64,000 nt of DNA, taken from the NCBI RefSeq assembly GCF_015767275.1, contig NZ_JADWMY010000004.1, positions 248,001 through 312,000 on the forward strand, in the 5' to 3' direction. A program made the translations under genes and the position numbers. Of this stretch, positions 32,974 to 41,467 are shown one piece after another. Below the pieces are notes generated by a model that ran no database searches, was not told the DNA's origin, and worked only from the letters and a program-made list of their open reading frames with translations. Within the stretch, counting starts at the first letter, position 1; each line of letters opens with the position of its first letter. Origin of the DNA: Herbaspirillum sp. AP02 (GTDB lineage: Bacteria; Pseudomonadota; Gammaproteobacteria; Burkholderiales; Burkholderiaceae_D).

Positions 32974-35754
32974 ATGAATCTCTCCCAGACCCCGCTCGCC
33001 CTGGCCGTGACGACAACCCGCACCACCTGCCCCTATTGCGGCGTGGGCTGCGGCGTGACGGCATCGCTGAAAGAGGACGGCAGCCTGGGCATCAAGGGCG
33101 ACGAGCAGCACCCCGCCAACCTCGGCCGCCTGTGCGTGAAGGGCTCGGCCCTGGGCGAGACCGTCGATCTCGATGGCCGCCTGCTGCACCCGCAGCGCCG
33201 CAACGCCCAGGGCGAACTGGAGCAGGTGTCCTGGGACGATGCCCTGGACGAAGTCGCCGGCAAGTTCGCCGCCATCATCGCCGAACACGGGCCGGATGCG
33301 GTAGCCCTGTATGTCTCCGGGCAGTTGCTGACCGAGGACTACTACATCGCCAACAAGCTCATGAAGGGCTATATCGGCAGCGCCAACATCGACACCAATT
33401 CGCGTCTGTGCATGTCCTCGGCCGTGGCCGGCCACAAGCGCGCCTTCGGCGAAGATCTGGTGCCGATCTGCTACGAAGACCTGGAACTGGCCGACCTGGT
33501 GGTGCTGGTGGGATCGAACGCTGCCTGGTGCCACCCCATCCTGTTCCAGCGCATCGCCCGCCTGAAGGAAACCCGCCCCGCGATGCGCCTGATCGTCATC
33601 GACCCGCGCCGCACCGCCACCTGCGAACTGGCTGACCTGCACCTGCCGATCAAGGCCGGCACCGATGTCTGGCTGTTCAACGGCCTGATGAGTTACCTGG
33701 CCCATCGCGGCCTGCGCAACAACACCTTCATCGGCGCCCATACCAACGGCTTCGACGATGCCCTGGCGGTGGCCGACGCCGACTGCGCCGATCCCGCCAC
33801 CGTCGCACGCATCTGCAAGGTGGACCTGCAGGACCTGCTGGCCTTCTACCAGGCCTTTGCCGACACCGACAAGGTCGTCACCGGTTTCTCGATGGGCGTG
33901 AACCAGTCGTCCGCCGGTACCGACAAGGTCAACAGCATCATCAACTGCCACCTCGCCACCGGCCGCATCGGCAAGCCCGGCATGGGACCGTTTTCCATCA
34001 CCGGCCAGCCCAACGCCATGGGCGGACGCGAAGTCGGCGGCCTGGCCAACATGCTGGCGGCCCACATGGACCTGGAGCAGCCGCTGCACCGCGAGATCGT
34101 GCAAGACTTCTGGCAATCCCCGCGCATCGCCGACCAACCCGGTCTGAAGGCGGTGGACATGTTCCGCGCCATCGAGGACGGCCGCATCAAGGCGGTGTGG
34201 ATCATGGCCACCAACCCCATGGTGAGCCTGCCCGACGCCGACCTGGTGCAACGCGCCCTGCAGAAATGCGAACTGGTGGTGGCCTCGGACGTGGTCACCC
34301 AGACCGACACCAATGCCTTCGCCCACCTGCTGCTGCCGGCCCTGGCCTGGGGCGAGAAGGATGGCACGGTCACCAATTCCGAACGCCGCATCTCGCGCCA
34401 GCGCGCCTTCCTGAGCGCCCCCGGCGAAGCGCGCGGCGACTGGCACACCCTGTGCGAGGTGGCGCAGCGCATGGGCTTCGAGGGTTTCGACTTCGACGGC
34501 CCGCATGCCATCTTCGACGAACACGCCCGCCTGTCGGCCTATCGCAATGGCGAGGCCGACGTTGAGACTGAACCGGGCAAAGTGCGCCGCGTCTTCAACC
34601 TGGCCGGCCTGACCGGCCTGGAGCGCAGCGGCTACGACACCCTGGCACCGATCCAGTGGCCGGTGCAGCGCCTGTCCGATGGCAGCGTGGCCGGCACGGC
34701 GCGGGTGCTGCAGGACTACCGATTCAGTACCGCCGACGGCCGTGCGCGTTTTGTGCCGACCGCGCCGCGCAGCCCGCTGCATGCCGCCTGCGAAGACTAC
34801 CCGCTGATCCTCAACACCGGCCGCGTGCGCGACCACTGGCACACCATGACGCGCACCGGCAAATCGGCCACCCTGGGCAGCCACATCGCCGAATCCTTCA
34901 TCGACATCCATCCCCAGGACGCCCTGCTCTACGGCCTGCGCGAAGGCGGTCTGGCGCGCATCAGCAGCCGCTGGGGCGCCATGGTGGCGCGGGTGCAGCA
35001 CGGCGGCGGCATCCCGCGTGGCGCGGTCTTCGTGCCCATCCACTGGAACAGCCAGTCGGCCTCGGACGCCCGCGTGGGCGCGGTGGTCAACCCGGTGGTC
35101 GACCCGGTCTCGGGCGAGCCCGAGTTCAAGCACACGCCGGTGGCCATCGAAGAATTCCGCGTCGGCTGGCACGGCTTCATCCTCACCCGCCATACGCTGG
35201 CACTGGACGACATCACCCACTGGACCCGCGTGCAGGGCCGCGACTTCCTGCGCTATGAGCTGGCCGGCCGCAACCAGATCAACGACCACACCGCCTGGGC
35301 GCGCAGCCTGCTGGGCGTGCGCGACGACGACGCCGACTGGCTGGAATATGAAGACCTGAGTGACGGCAGCTATCGTGCCGTGCATGTGGTGGATGACCGC
35401 ATCGACATGTGCCTGTTCATGTCCGCCCGCCCCGACCTGCCCTCGCGCTCCTGGCTGGCCGGCCTGTTCGCCAAGGACAAGCTGGAAGAAGCTGACCGCG
35501 TCGGCCTGCTGGTGGGCCAGCCCATCGAAAAAGGCGCCGACACCGGCCCCACCGTCTGCTCCTGCTTTGGCGTGGGCCGCAACACCATCTGCGACGCCAT
35601 CAAGAAGCAGGGCCTGGAAGAGGTCAGCCAGGTCACGGCCTGCCTGAAGGCCGGCGGCAACTGCGGCTCCTGCGTGCCAGAGATCAAGAAACTACTGGTG
35701 GAAATCAAGCTGCAGAAAGTGGCCGAAGCCCGGGAGGGAGCGGCGGTTTCCTGA
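32974..35754 (+). CDS. nasA: Assimilatory nitrate reductase catalytic subunit (Mo-bisMGD) with C-terminal [2Fe-2S] domain
   Basis: 926 residues from the ATG at 32974, with AAAGGAAA upstream; the ORF is open 29 codons earlier, inside the previous gene. The [4Fe-4S] ligands are C19, C22, C26 (TTCPYCGVGCGV) and the Cys near 53 (GRLCVKGSAL). The bis-MGD domains follow (SRLCMSSAVAGHKRAFG, LLPALAWGEKDGTVTNSERRIS, NTGRVRDHWHTMTRTGKS, GAVFVPIHWN). A BFD-like [2Fe-2S] domain lies at about 862-898 (VCSCFGVGRN..., ACLKAGGNCGSCVP). It is cytoplasmic and lacks a Tat signal, as expected of an assimilatory enzyme. It is the last gene of the operon. Confidence 0.96.
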   Translation: MNLSQTPLALAVTTTRTTCPYCGVGCGVTASLKEDGSLGIKGDEQHPANLGRLCVKGSALGETVDLDGRLLHPQRRNAQGELEQVSWDDALDEVAGKFAAIIAEHGPDAVALYVSGQLLTEDYYIANKLMKGYIGSANIDTNSRLCMSSAVAGHKRAFGEDLVPICYEDLELADLVVLVGSNAAWCHPILFQRIARLKETRPAMRLIVIDPRRTATCELADLHLPIKAGTDVWLFNGLMSYLAHRGLRNNTFIGAHTNGFDDALAVADADCADPATVARICKVDLQDLLAFYQAFADTDKVVTGFSMGVNQSSAGTDKVNSIINCHLATGRIGKPGMGPFSITGQPNAMGGREVGGLANMLAAHMDLEQPLHREIVQDFWQSPRIADQPGLKAVDMFRAIEDGRIKAVWIMATNPMVSLPDADLVQRALQKCELVVASDVVTQTDTNAFAHLLLPALAWGEKDGTVTNSERRISRQRAFLSAPGEARGDWHTLCEVAQRMGFEGFDFDGPHAIFDEHARLSAYRNGEADVETEPGKVRRVFNLAGLTGLERSGYDTLAPIQWPVQRLSDGSVAGTARVLQDYRFSTADGRARFVPTAPRSPLHAACEDYPLILNTGRVRDHWHTMTRTGKSATLGSHIAESFIDIHPQDALLYGLREGGLARISSRWGAMVARVQHGGGIPRGAVFVPIHWNSQSASDARVGAVVNPVVDPVSGEPEFKHTPVAIEEFRVGWHGFILTRHTLALDDITHWTRVQGRDFLRYELAGRNQINDHTAWARSLLGVRDDDADWLEYEDLSDGSYRAVHVVDDRIDMCLFMSARPDLPSRSWLAGLFAKDKLEEADRVGLLVGQPIEKGADTGPTVCSCFGVGRNTICDAIKKQGLEEVSQVTACLKAGGNCGSCVPEIKKLLVEIKLQKVAEAREGAAVS

Positions 35755-35782
35755 TTGTTTTTAAGCTTGCTTGCAATCGTTG

Positions 35783-35812
35783 TTGACCGTTCGCGAAAGA
35801 TGCTGCTATTAT
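35783..35812 (+). promoter_or_regulatory. Sigma-70-type promoter for tRNA-Pro
   Basis: TTGACC (35783-35788), an 18-nt spacer and TATTAT (35807-35812) place a transcript start a few bases before the tRNA at 35822. The match is good for a stable RNA promoter. Confidence 0.7.
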
Positions 35813-35821
35813 CTCGCTTCT

Positions 35822-35898
35822 CGGAGTGTAGCGCAGCCCGGTAGCGCACCTGGTTTGGGACCAGGGGGTCCAAGGTTCGAATCCTTGTACTCCGACCA
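35822..35898 (+). tRNA. tRNA-Pro (UGG anticodon)
   Basis: A 77-nt cloverleaf including an encoded CCA. The acceptor CGGAGTG pairs with TACTCCG (one G-U). The anticodon stem CCTGG/CCAGG closes the loop TTTGGGA, giving anticodon TGG for CCA codons. The T-arm contains GGTTCGAATCC. Confidence 0.97.
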
Positions 35899-35905
35899 CA
35901 CTTGA

Positions 35906-35933
35906 AAAACGGGCTGTTTTTACAGCCCGTTTT
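35906..35933 (+). terminator. Terminator after tRNA-Pro (probably bidirectional)
   Basis: AAAACGGGCTG pairs with CAGCCCGTTTT across a 6-nt T-rich loop and is followed by further T-rich sequence. The A/T flanks make it usable on both strands. Confidence 0.85.
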
Positions 35934-36010
35934 CCTTTTCTGGCTCGCTGGTGGAATTGCGGTGACGCACTGATGCAGTAGCGCCCGCCCTTCCCGCCGG
36001 CCACGCCGAA

Positions 36011-36087
36011 CTGCCCTTAGCTCAACTGGATAGAGCAATGGCCTTCTAAGCCATAGGTCGGGGGTTCGAGTCCCTCAGGGCAGGCCA
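36011..36087 (+). tRNA. tRNA-Arg (UCU anticodon)
   Basis: 77 nt with encoded CCA. Acceptor CTGCCCT pairs with AGGGCAG. The anticodon stem ATGGC/GCCAT closes the loop CTTCTAA, giving anticodon TCT (reads AGA/AGG). The T-arm has GGTTCGAGTCC. It follows tRNA-Pro by 112 nt. I saw no duplicated 3' end nearby that would mark an integrated element. Confidence 0.97.
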
Positions 36088-36259
36088 TATCTTTGGCACA
36101 TTTCCATTGCACATCAAGCACTTAGTGATTCGTCAGGCGAGATACATTCGCCACGATGACGCCTCCGTATTACACATCTGCCACAGCAAAACTGCACAAC
36201 CAGGAACCGCCCCTCCTCCGGGACACTGGTGCTGAGGCACGTGCATGGGCGGCCACGGC

Positions 36260-36285
36260 AAAAAAAAGACGACCCGCAGGTCGTC
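36260..36285 (-). terminator. Rho-independent terminator for the secreted-protein gene
   Basis: The perfect 7-bp stem GACGACC / GGTCGTC with a 4-nt loop is followed, on the minus strand, by eight T. It lies 65 nt after the stop of the gene at 36350-36736. Confidence 0.9.
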
Positions 36286-36349
36286 GTTTTCTCGTGGCAT
36301 TTGCTGCCGGTGCCGCCGGACTATACGGGGCCGTGCCGTCGATCAGGAA

Positions 36350-36736
36350 TCAGTTGCTCAATGCCCACTTGCCTGCATCGTTCTTGCAATAGCGCAATTT
36401 CAGTGGCTCGGTCCCGCGCTTGCTGCTGACCACCAGGTCCACCTTGGCGCAGGGCTTGGTGCCTTGCTCGAAGGTCGGCGTGATCTTGGCCGTGGTGGAG
36501 GGCTTTGGGCCATCGGTCCACTGCGAGGTCTTGCCGCTCACGCCTGCATCCAGCGACGTCGTGATGGCGGCATAGAGGGAGTTGATCTGTTCCTTCTGCA
36601 GATCGGCCACGGCGGTATTGGCGAAGAAGTCCAGGTTCGCCTGCGCGTGCGCCTGATGGCTCAGGGCGGCGCAGATCAGCCCAGCTTGGGCGACCAGCTT
36701 CAGGAAGCGGAAGCGGGAGTGAGTAGGCTTGTTCAT
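36350..36736 (-). CDS. Small secreted protein of unknown function, surface-antigen-like
   Basis: 128 residues from the ATG at 36736 (MNKPTHSRFRFLK), which starts a Sec signal peptide ending near residue 30 (HQAHAQ). The mature part (about 98 residues) has two Cys that could form a disulfide (KPCAKVDL and LRYCKNDAGKW). It has the alternating pattern of a small beta sandwich, reminiscent of the C-terminal domain of 17-kDa surface antigen-like proteins. That resemblance is weak. It is monocistronic with its own terminator. Confidence 0.75.
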   Translation of the reverse strand: MNKPTHSRFRFLKLVAQAGLICAALSHQAHAQANLDFFANTAVADLQKEQINSLYAAITTSLDAGVSGKTSQWTDGPKPSTTAKITPTFEQGTKPCAKVDLVVSSKRGTEPLKLRYCKNDAGKWALSN

Positions 36737-37010
36737 GGCTTGCTCGTTTCTCGAAATCGGGAGGTGAATGGCGCCGTCCGCCATCAGGGGATGGGGAGCG
36801 ACGTTCCAGACCGTGTTTATACCAGATGTCATGGCGCCTCCAAACTGGCGCTTGCAAGGTAAAGCTCCCGCTTTTCCCGCTTTGTGCTGTGCCCCGGCTC
36901 GTCATAATGCGCCAGACTGGGCATGCGTCGTACGCGTCTCAGACCTGCCGCACAGCGCCGGCACAAATGATTGCAGCGATGCATTTCCAATACAAATACA
37001 AGGGGTAGCG

Positions 37011-38255
37011 ATGAAGTCATGCCTGATGCGTACCAGCATGGTGCTGGGAATACTGAGCGCCGTGTTGTCCATCCTGCCTGCGCCGGCGGGGGCACAGAGC
37101 CCTGCCACAACGGCCGTACAGGCGGTGGCGTCCGGCGTGCGTGTCCAACTGATTGGCCGCTGGGATGTCGACAAGCTCAATACCATTCTGCAAAAGGACA
37201 CGCCGGCCTTCTCCGGCGTTCCCGTCACCTACTCGCCCGCGCGCAACGCCGTGCTGCTGTATCGGGTGATCTATCCCTCAGTGATCCCGGAGCGCGGCAA
37301 CCAGCCCATCCTGGCTTCCGGCCTGCTGGCCCTGCCTGATACCCCGGCCAAGTCCTACCCGCTGGTCTCCTACCAGCATGGCACGGTGTATGGGCGCCAG
37401 CAGGTGCCGTCCTTCCCCGAGCAATCGCCTGAAACGCAATTGATGATTGCCCAGTTTGCCGGCCAGGGCTATGCACTCATCGGCGCGGATTATTTCGGCA
37501 TGGGTATTTCCGGCGAGCCGGAGGGCTACATGGTCAAGGGCAGCCATCAGCAAGCCACCTATGACATGCTGCTGGCCGCGCGCAGCGTGCTGGCCAGCAT
37601 GGGCGTGCGCGAGGACAAGCTGTTTCTTTCAGGCTGGTCCCAGGGCGGTTTCGTGACCATGGCCTTCCTGGAAAAGCTGGAAGCGGCCGGCATCAAGGTC
37701 GATGCAGCCACCACCGCCAGTGCACCGCTGGATGTCTTCGCGCTGCTCGAAGGTTTTCTCACCTATCCCCGTCCCAATGATGCGGACTGGCTCAACAGCA
37801 TCGTGATCCTGTCGGCCTTCGCCTTCGAAAACTATTACGGCGTACCTGGTCTGGCACGCTCGGTGCTCAACGACGCCTCCTACGAGGTCGCACAGAAAGC
37901 CTACAATCGCCAGCCCTTCAACGTGGCCGACATCCCCACCGACCTGCACAAGCTGATGCGGCCGGAATATTTCGATCCGCAATACTTCGCCCGATCCGCC
38001 TATGGTCGCCTGATCGCGACCACCCAGGCCTATCGCTGGGTGATCCGCTCCGATGTGCGCAATTACTATGGCGAATCGGATGAAGCCATCACCCCCGGCG
38101 TGGGCCGCATGGCGATGGCGTATGCACAGGCCATGGGTGCCGGCAATCCGCATGTGCAGGCAGTGTCCACCGGACCGACCACGCATCGCGGGACCTTTGC
38201 CACGGCCGTGCCCTCCTGGAAACGCTGGTTCGATGACAAGGTGGCGGGCAAGTAA
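37011..38255 (+). CDS. Secreted alpha/beta hydrolase (secretory-lipase/prolyl-oligopeptidase-like)
   Basis: 414 residues from the ATG at 37011 with AAGGGG upstream; the reading frame is open 81 codons further 5' without support. A signal peptide covers residues 1-30 (ending PAGAQ). The alpha/beta hydrolase core shows LVSYQHGTVYGRQQ (oxyanion region), ALIGADYFGMG and the nucleophile elbow GWSQGGF near 210. A late His is in THRGTFA near 390. Length and architecture match fungal-type secretory lipases (LIP) and related bacterial esterases. Substrate unknown. Confidence 0.82.
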   Translation: MKSCLMRTSMVLGILSAVLSILPAPAGAQSPATTAVQAVASGVRVQLIGRWDVDKLNTILQKDTPAFSGVPVTYSPARNAVLLYRVIYPSVIPERGNQPILASGLLALPDTPAKSYPLVSYQHGTVYGRQQVPSFPEQSPETQLMIAQFAGQGYALIGADYFGMGISGEPEGYMVKGSHQQATYDMLLAARSVLASMGVREDKLFLSGWSQGGFVTMAFLEKLEAAGIKVDAATTASAPLDVFALLEGFLTYPRPNDADWLNSIVILSAFAFENYYGVPGLARSVLNDASYEVAQKAYNRQPFNVADIPTDLHKLMRPEYFDPQYFARSAYGRLIATTQAYRWVIRSDVRNYYGESDEAITPGVGRMAMAYAQAMGAGNPHVQAVSTGPTTHRGTFATAVPSWKRWFDDKVAGK

Positions 38256-38521
38256 GGAGTCGGCCTGGCGGCGCATGCCGGGCCACTCAACGACTGACTT
38301 TTGCTGATGCAATTGGGGCAGCCGTGTTGTTCGGCGCCATCGTTGATCCTCGTTGGTTCTGGATCTGCCATGGTGAGGGCGATACGGCGAGCCGGGACGC
38401 AGCGCCCCCGTCAGCTAAAGACTACGGCTCCGGCAAGGCATTCAGTCCGGCGACAGCAATGCGCCGTACCCATCAGCGAGTGACCGTCGCATCAGACGGT
38501 ATCGGTCAACGATGCTTCCCA

Positions 38522-38764
38522 TCAGGGAAACGTCAACTCCAACCCAAACATTTTCGCGACGTCATACGTCACTACCCCCAACCCCACCAGCAGCACCAAA
38601 AAGATCGCAATCACCGTCACCGCTCCCCGCAGTACGACGCGCATCTCCTTGCCTTTTTCCTTTTCTTTCTTCCCTTGGTCGTAGTGCCATTTGATGGCGT
38701 AGAACATGCCCGTGCAAAGCACGACGAGCTTGAAGACGACGAAGACGATAGGGACCCAATCCAT
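38522..38764 (-). CDS. Small two-helix membrane protein, hypothetical
   Basis: 80 residues from the ATG at 38764 (MDWVPIVFVVFKLV), with GGAAAA about 10 nt upstream. There are two membrane helices, at about 4-22 and 48-68 (VTVIAIFLVLLVGLGVVTY). They are separated by a highly charged loop (QGKKEKEKGKEMR). The 38256-38521 stretch on its 3' side holds no other gene I can support. A strong minus-strand terminator lies just upstream of this gene, so it must have its own promoter in the short gap. It has no recognised family. Confidence 0.5.
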   Translation of the reverse strand: MDWVPIVFVVFKLVVLCTGMFYAIKWHYDQGKKEKEKGKEMRVVLRGAVTVIAIFLVLLVGLGVVTYDVAKMFGLELTFP

Positions 38765-38793
38765 GATGCGTGTTTTCCAGTTGCGGGCAGTGA

Positions 38794-38835
38794 CGAAAAA
38801 AGCCGATAGCGCTGCAGTTGCCTGAGCGCTATCGG
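38794..38835 (-). terminator. Minus-strand intrinsic terminator upstream of the small membrane protein gene
   Basis: The perfect 11-bp stem CCGATAGCGCT / AGCGCTATCGG (38803-38813, 38825-38835) with an 11-nt loop is followed on the minus strand by CTTTTTT. No protein gene that it would end is evident on the minus strand upstream, so it may end a non-coding transcript containing the 24-bp hairpin at 38906-38958. Confidence 0.8.
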
Positions 38836-38905
38836 ATACCACCACAGTCAAAACCCTTGTTGATGGGGCGCCCTCCACTGCGGCGCCAGCCTTGAATCCG
38901 AAGTC

Positions 38906-38958
38906 GGGCCTGTTCCCACTCAATCTGCGAGATGCGCAGATTGAGTGGGAACAGGCCC
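38906..38958. repeat. 24-bp perfect inverted repeat (long hairpin), 5-nt loop
   Basis: 38906-38929 and 38935-38958 are exact reverse complements, starting GGGCCTGTTCCCACTCAATC, with loop AGATG. Nothing follows that looks like a U-tract on either strand. The surrounding 38765-39290 gap of about 525 nt has no convincing protein gene. Open possibilities are a structured RNA, a remnant of a mobile or REP-like element, or a protein-binding palindrome. Confidence 0.85.
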
Positions 38959-39290
38959 CAGCACAGGTGTGTCACTGTCCCGGTAACACTTGTTTTTAGC
39001 CATTCTAACCAGCTAGCGTCCATACATCCAGAAGACAAGATCCATACAAGATCGTGATCCAGCCCCGATGCCCGGATTCAGCGCCCTTCCCCCTGCCCTG
39101 TGCAGGCCAGCCAGCAGGATAGCAAAGTGACCGACAGCGTGTCTGCCTGCATGCCGCCATGCAGACAGGACGGCCGCACCCATTCCCGCCATTTGTCGTT
39201 AGGAAAATAAAAGGAAATAGTCCTGATCCCCGCCCCTCGCTAGACTCCCGCAGAGGCAGGCCGGCTGCTCCCTCACCCAGGGCTGCCCGC

Positions 39291-39953
39291 TCAATCCTGC
39301 GGCACCCAGGTGTGGGTTCCCGGCAGGTCGGACTGGAACTGCTCCAGCACCCTGATCTCGACCGGCTTGGGGGTATTGTCGCCCTGCCCCTGGATCTTCA
39401 CGATGTCCTGCGGACAGGCTGAAAAAGCGACGAAGCAATCCATCTCCGCGCGCAGGGTGATGAAGTCGCCCGGCTTGGTCACCGTGGGCAGGGTCTTGAG
39501 GGTGATGCCGTCGGGCTGGACGCGGATGTTCATGAAGATGTTGAACGAGGCCAGGTTGGGCCGTGGCGGGGTCACGCCCAGTTCGAACATGCCCTCGAAC
39601 ATGTTGTCGCAGCAATTGCGGTGGTAGTGCTGCACGCCCAGCAATTCGTAGCGGCGGCGGTCGCAGGCGGCCATGAAGGTGTCATGCACGCCCGGCGTGG
39701 CATCCTCCACCACGGTGAGGATGGGGTGGCGCTGGTTGGTCACGAAGCTGTCGCCGAGCACCGGGTTGAGCCGCTGGTTCCAGACGCGGGTGGTCTCCAT
39801 GCACATGTATTCGGCCAGGTCGTAGGCATTCCATGCCCAGCAGTCGACCACCTGGGTGCCGTGCGTGTTGATGACGCGCACGGCCTGCCCGGCCTGCAGT
39901 CGCACGGCCTTGCCGTGGCCGGCGGGAACGGTAATGGAAGCGGGAGAAGTCAT
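39291..39953 (-). CDS. DUF1989 / urea-carboxylase-associated family protein (paralogue 1 of the ABC cluster)
   Basis: 220 residues from the ATG at 39953, overlapping the ATPase stop by 4 nt. DUF1989 proteins include the two subunits of carboxyguanidine deiminase and share a cyclic-amidohydrolase-like barrel with probable metal ligands. Visible conserved residues are His90-Asp91 (PGVHDTF), Cys97, the Cys-Asp-Asn set at 115-117 (NCCDNMFE) and Cys180 in CPQ. All candidate ligands are present, so it should be a catalytically complete type. It is the last gene of a seven-gene minus-strand unit with an amino-acid-type importer, suggesting hydrolysis of an imported amidine/ureido compound. The substrate is unknown. 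Confidence 0.82.
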   Translation of the reverse strand: MTSPASITVPAGHGKAVRLQAGQAVRVINTHGTQVVDCWAWNAYDLAEYMCMETTRVWNQRLNPVLGDSFVTNQRHPILTVVEDATPGVHDTFMAACDRRRYELLGVQHYHRNCCDNMFEGMFELGVTPPRPNLASFNIFMNIRVQPDGITLKTLPTVTKPGDFITLRAEMDCFVAFSACPQDIVKIQGQGDNTPKPVEIRVLEQFQSDLPGTHTWVPQD

Positions 39954-40765
39954 GATGTCGGGGTTCCTGGGTTGAAGCGTTGAAGAAACTGGCGCAGCCG
40001 CGCCGAAGACGGTTGATCGATCACCTGCGCAGGCGGCCCCATCTCGACGATCCTGCCGCCGTCCATGAAGACCACCACGTCGGCCACGTCGCGCGCAAAG
40101 GCCACCTCGTGCGTGACCACGATCATGGTGGTCTGGGCGGCCGCCAGGGCGCGCATCACGGCCAGCACCTCGCCGACCAGCTCGGGGTCGAGGGCCGAGG
40201 TGGGTTCGTCGAAAAGAATCACCTCCGGCGCCATCGCCAGCATGCGGGCGATGCCTACCCGTTGCTGTTGCCCGCCCGACAGCGCGGCCGGCATCGCTGT
40301 GTGCTTGCCGGCCAGGCCGACCTTGCGCAGTGCTTCGGCGGCGATGTCGCTGGCCTTCAGGCGCGGAATGCCCTTGACCGAGATCAGGCCTTCCATGACG
40401 TTGTCGATCACGCTCATGTGTGGCCACAGGTTGAAGCTCTGGAACACCATGCCGATGCGGCTGCGCTGGGCACGGATCTCGCGCGCGGGACGGGGCTGCA
40501 GTCGCTGGTGCGGCCCTTCCCGCATGCCCACGCGCTCATCGCCGATCCAGACCTCGCCGGCGTCGGGCGGCGCCAGCCAGTTCAGGCAGCGCAGCAGGGT
40601 CGACTTCCCCGATCCGGAGGGACCGAGGATGCAGACCACCTTGCCGCGCTCGATATCGAGGCTGACGCCGTCGAGGATGCGTTGCGGGCCGAAGGACTTG
40701 ACGATGTTGCGAACGCGCAGGGCGATCGCGCCACCGGAGGGGGAATTCGGTTCGGTCGGGTTCAT
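39950..40765 (-). CDS. Polar-amino-acid-type ABC transporter ATPase
   Basis: 271 residues from the ATG at 40765 (MNPTEPNSP). Walker A GPSGSGKST near 55, signature LSGGQQQRVGIARML near 165, Walker B VILFDEPTSALDPELV near 183 and switch VTHEVAFARDVADVV. The LSGGQQQRVGIAR and DEPTSALDPELVGEVL motifs place it in the HisP/GlnQ group. Overlaps of 4 nt with both neighbours show coupling. Partners are the permeases at 40762-42157 and the binding protein at 43473-44306. Confidence 0.93.
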   Translation of the reverse strand: MNPTEPNSPSGGAIALRVRNIVKSFGPQRILDGVSLDIERGKVVCILGPSGSGKSTLLRCLNWLAPPDAGEVWIGDERVGMREGPHQRLQPRPAREIRAQRSRIGMVFQSFNLWPHMSVIDNVMEGLISVKGIPRLKASDIAAEALRKVGLAGKHTAMPAALSGGQQQRVGIARMLAMAPEVILFDEPTSALDPELVGEVLAVMRALAAAQTTMIVVTHEVAFARDVADVVVFMDGGRIVEMGPPAQVIDQPSSARLRQFLQRFNPGTPTS

Positions 40766-41466
40766 GGCGTGCGAGCGGATGAGGAGGATGAAATGCCATG
40801 GGACTGGACGCCATGGGCGATGGCAATGCGCTGCTCCCAGCGTCGCGTCAGCGCATGCAGCAAGCCGGTGGCGGCCCAGTACACCAGGGCCACCATGCAA
40901 TAGACTTCCAGCGGCGCATAGGTCTCGGCTACCACGCTCTTGGCGGCGAACATGAATTCATGCACCGAGATCACCGACAGCAATGCGGAATCCTTGAACA
41001 GGCCGATACCCAGACCGGTCAGGGTCGGCAGCAGCAGGGGCAAGGCCTGGGGCGCCACGATCCGGCGTGCGATGGCCAGCGGCGGCATGCCGATGGCGAC
41101 CGCCGCTTCCACCGTGCCCCGGGGCAGGCCGTCGATGGCGGCCTGGATCACCTGGGCGATGTAGGGCGCGTAATAGATGGCCAGCGTCAACACCCCCACC
41201 AGCGGCGCCGGCAGCAGCAGGCCGAAGTCGGGCAGTACGTAGAAGCTCACATAGAGCAGCACCAGCAAGGGCAAGGCCAGGGTGACGGCGATATAGGCAT
41301 CGATGAGCACGGCCAGCGGCCGCGGTCCCATGCGTCGCAACACCACCAGCACGATGCCCAGCAGGCAGGCCAGCACGGCACTGCTTGCGCACAGCCAGAA
41401 GGTGTCCACCAGACCGCCCAGCAGGGCCGGGACGTGCGGGCGCAGGATACCGGGATCGAAGGCCAT
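40762..41466 (-). CDS. Polar-amino-acid-type ABC transporter permease 1
   Basis: 234 residues with five membrane helices of the HisM/HisQ family. The conserved cytoplasmic loop reads EAAVAIGMPPLAIARRIVAPQALPLLLPTL near 135-165. The C-terminus overlaps the ATPase start by 4 nt. It forms a heterodimeric channel with permease 2, encoded one base upstream. Confidence 0.92.
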   Translation of the reverse strand: MAFDPGILRPHVPALLGGLVDTFWLCASSAVLACLLGIVLVVLRRMGPRPLAVLIDAYIAVTLALPLLVLLYVSFYVLPDFGLLLPAPLVGVLTLAIYYAPYIAQVIQAAIDGLPRGTVEAAVAIGMPPLAIARRIVAPQALPLLLPTLTGLGIGLFKDSALLSVISVHEFMFAAKSVVAETYAPLEVYCMVALVYWAATGLLHALTRRWEQRIAIAHGVQSHGISSSSSARTP

Positions 41467-41467
41467 G

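Noticed and set aside
29693-35385. Very long open frames antisense to nirB, the FAD reductase and nasA (over 700 and 800 codons)
   Set aside because: They mirror highly conserved plus-strand enzymes, have His/Ala/Gly/Asp-rich composition typical of GC-rich antisense frames and lack ribosome sites.
35822-36087. Possible integration site at the tRNA pair
   Set aside because: No integrase gene and no duplicated tRNA 3' end noticed in the next kilobases, and flanking genes look like ordinary chromosome.
38256-38310. GC-rich imperfect stem after the alpha/beta hydrolase stop (GGCC-GGC / GCC-GGCC) as a terminator
   Set aside because: The stem has mismatches and the T-run lies some distance away; too weak to call.
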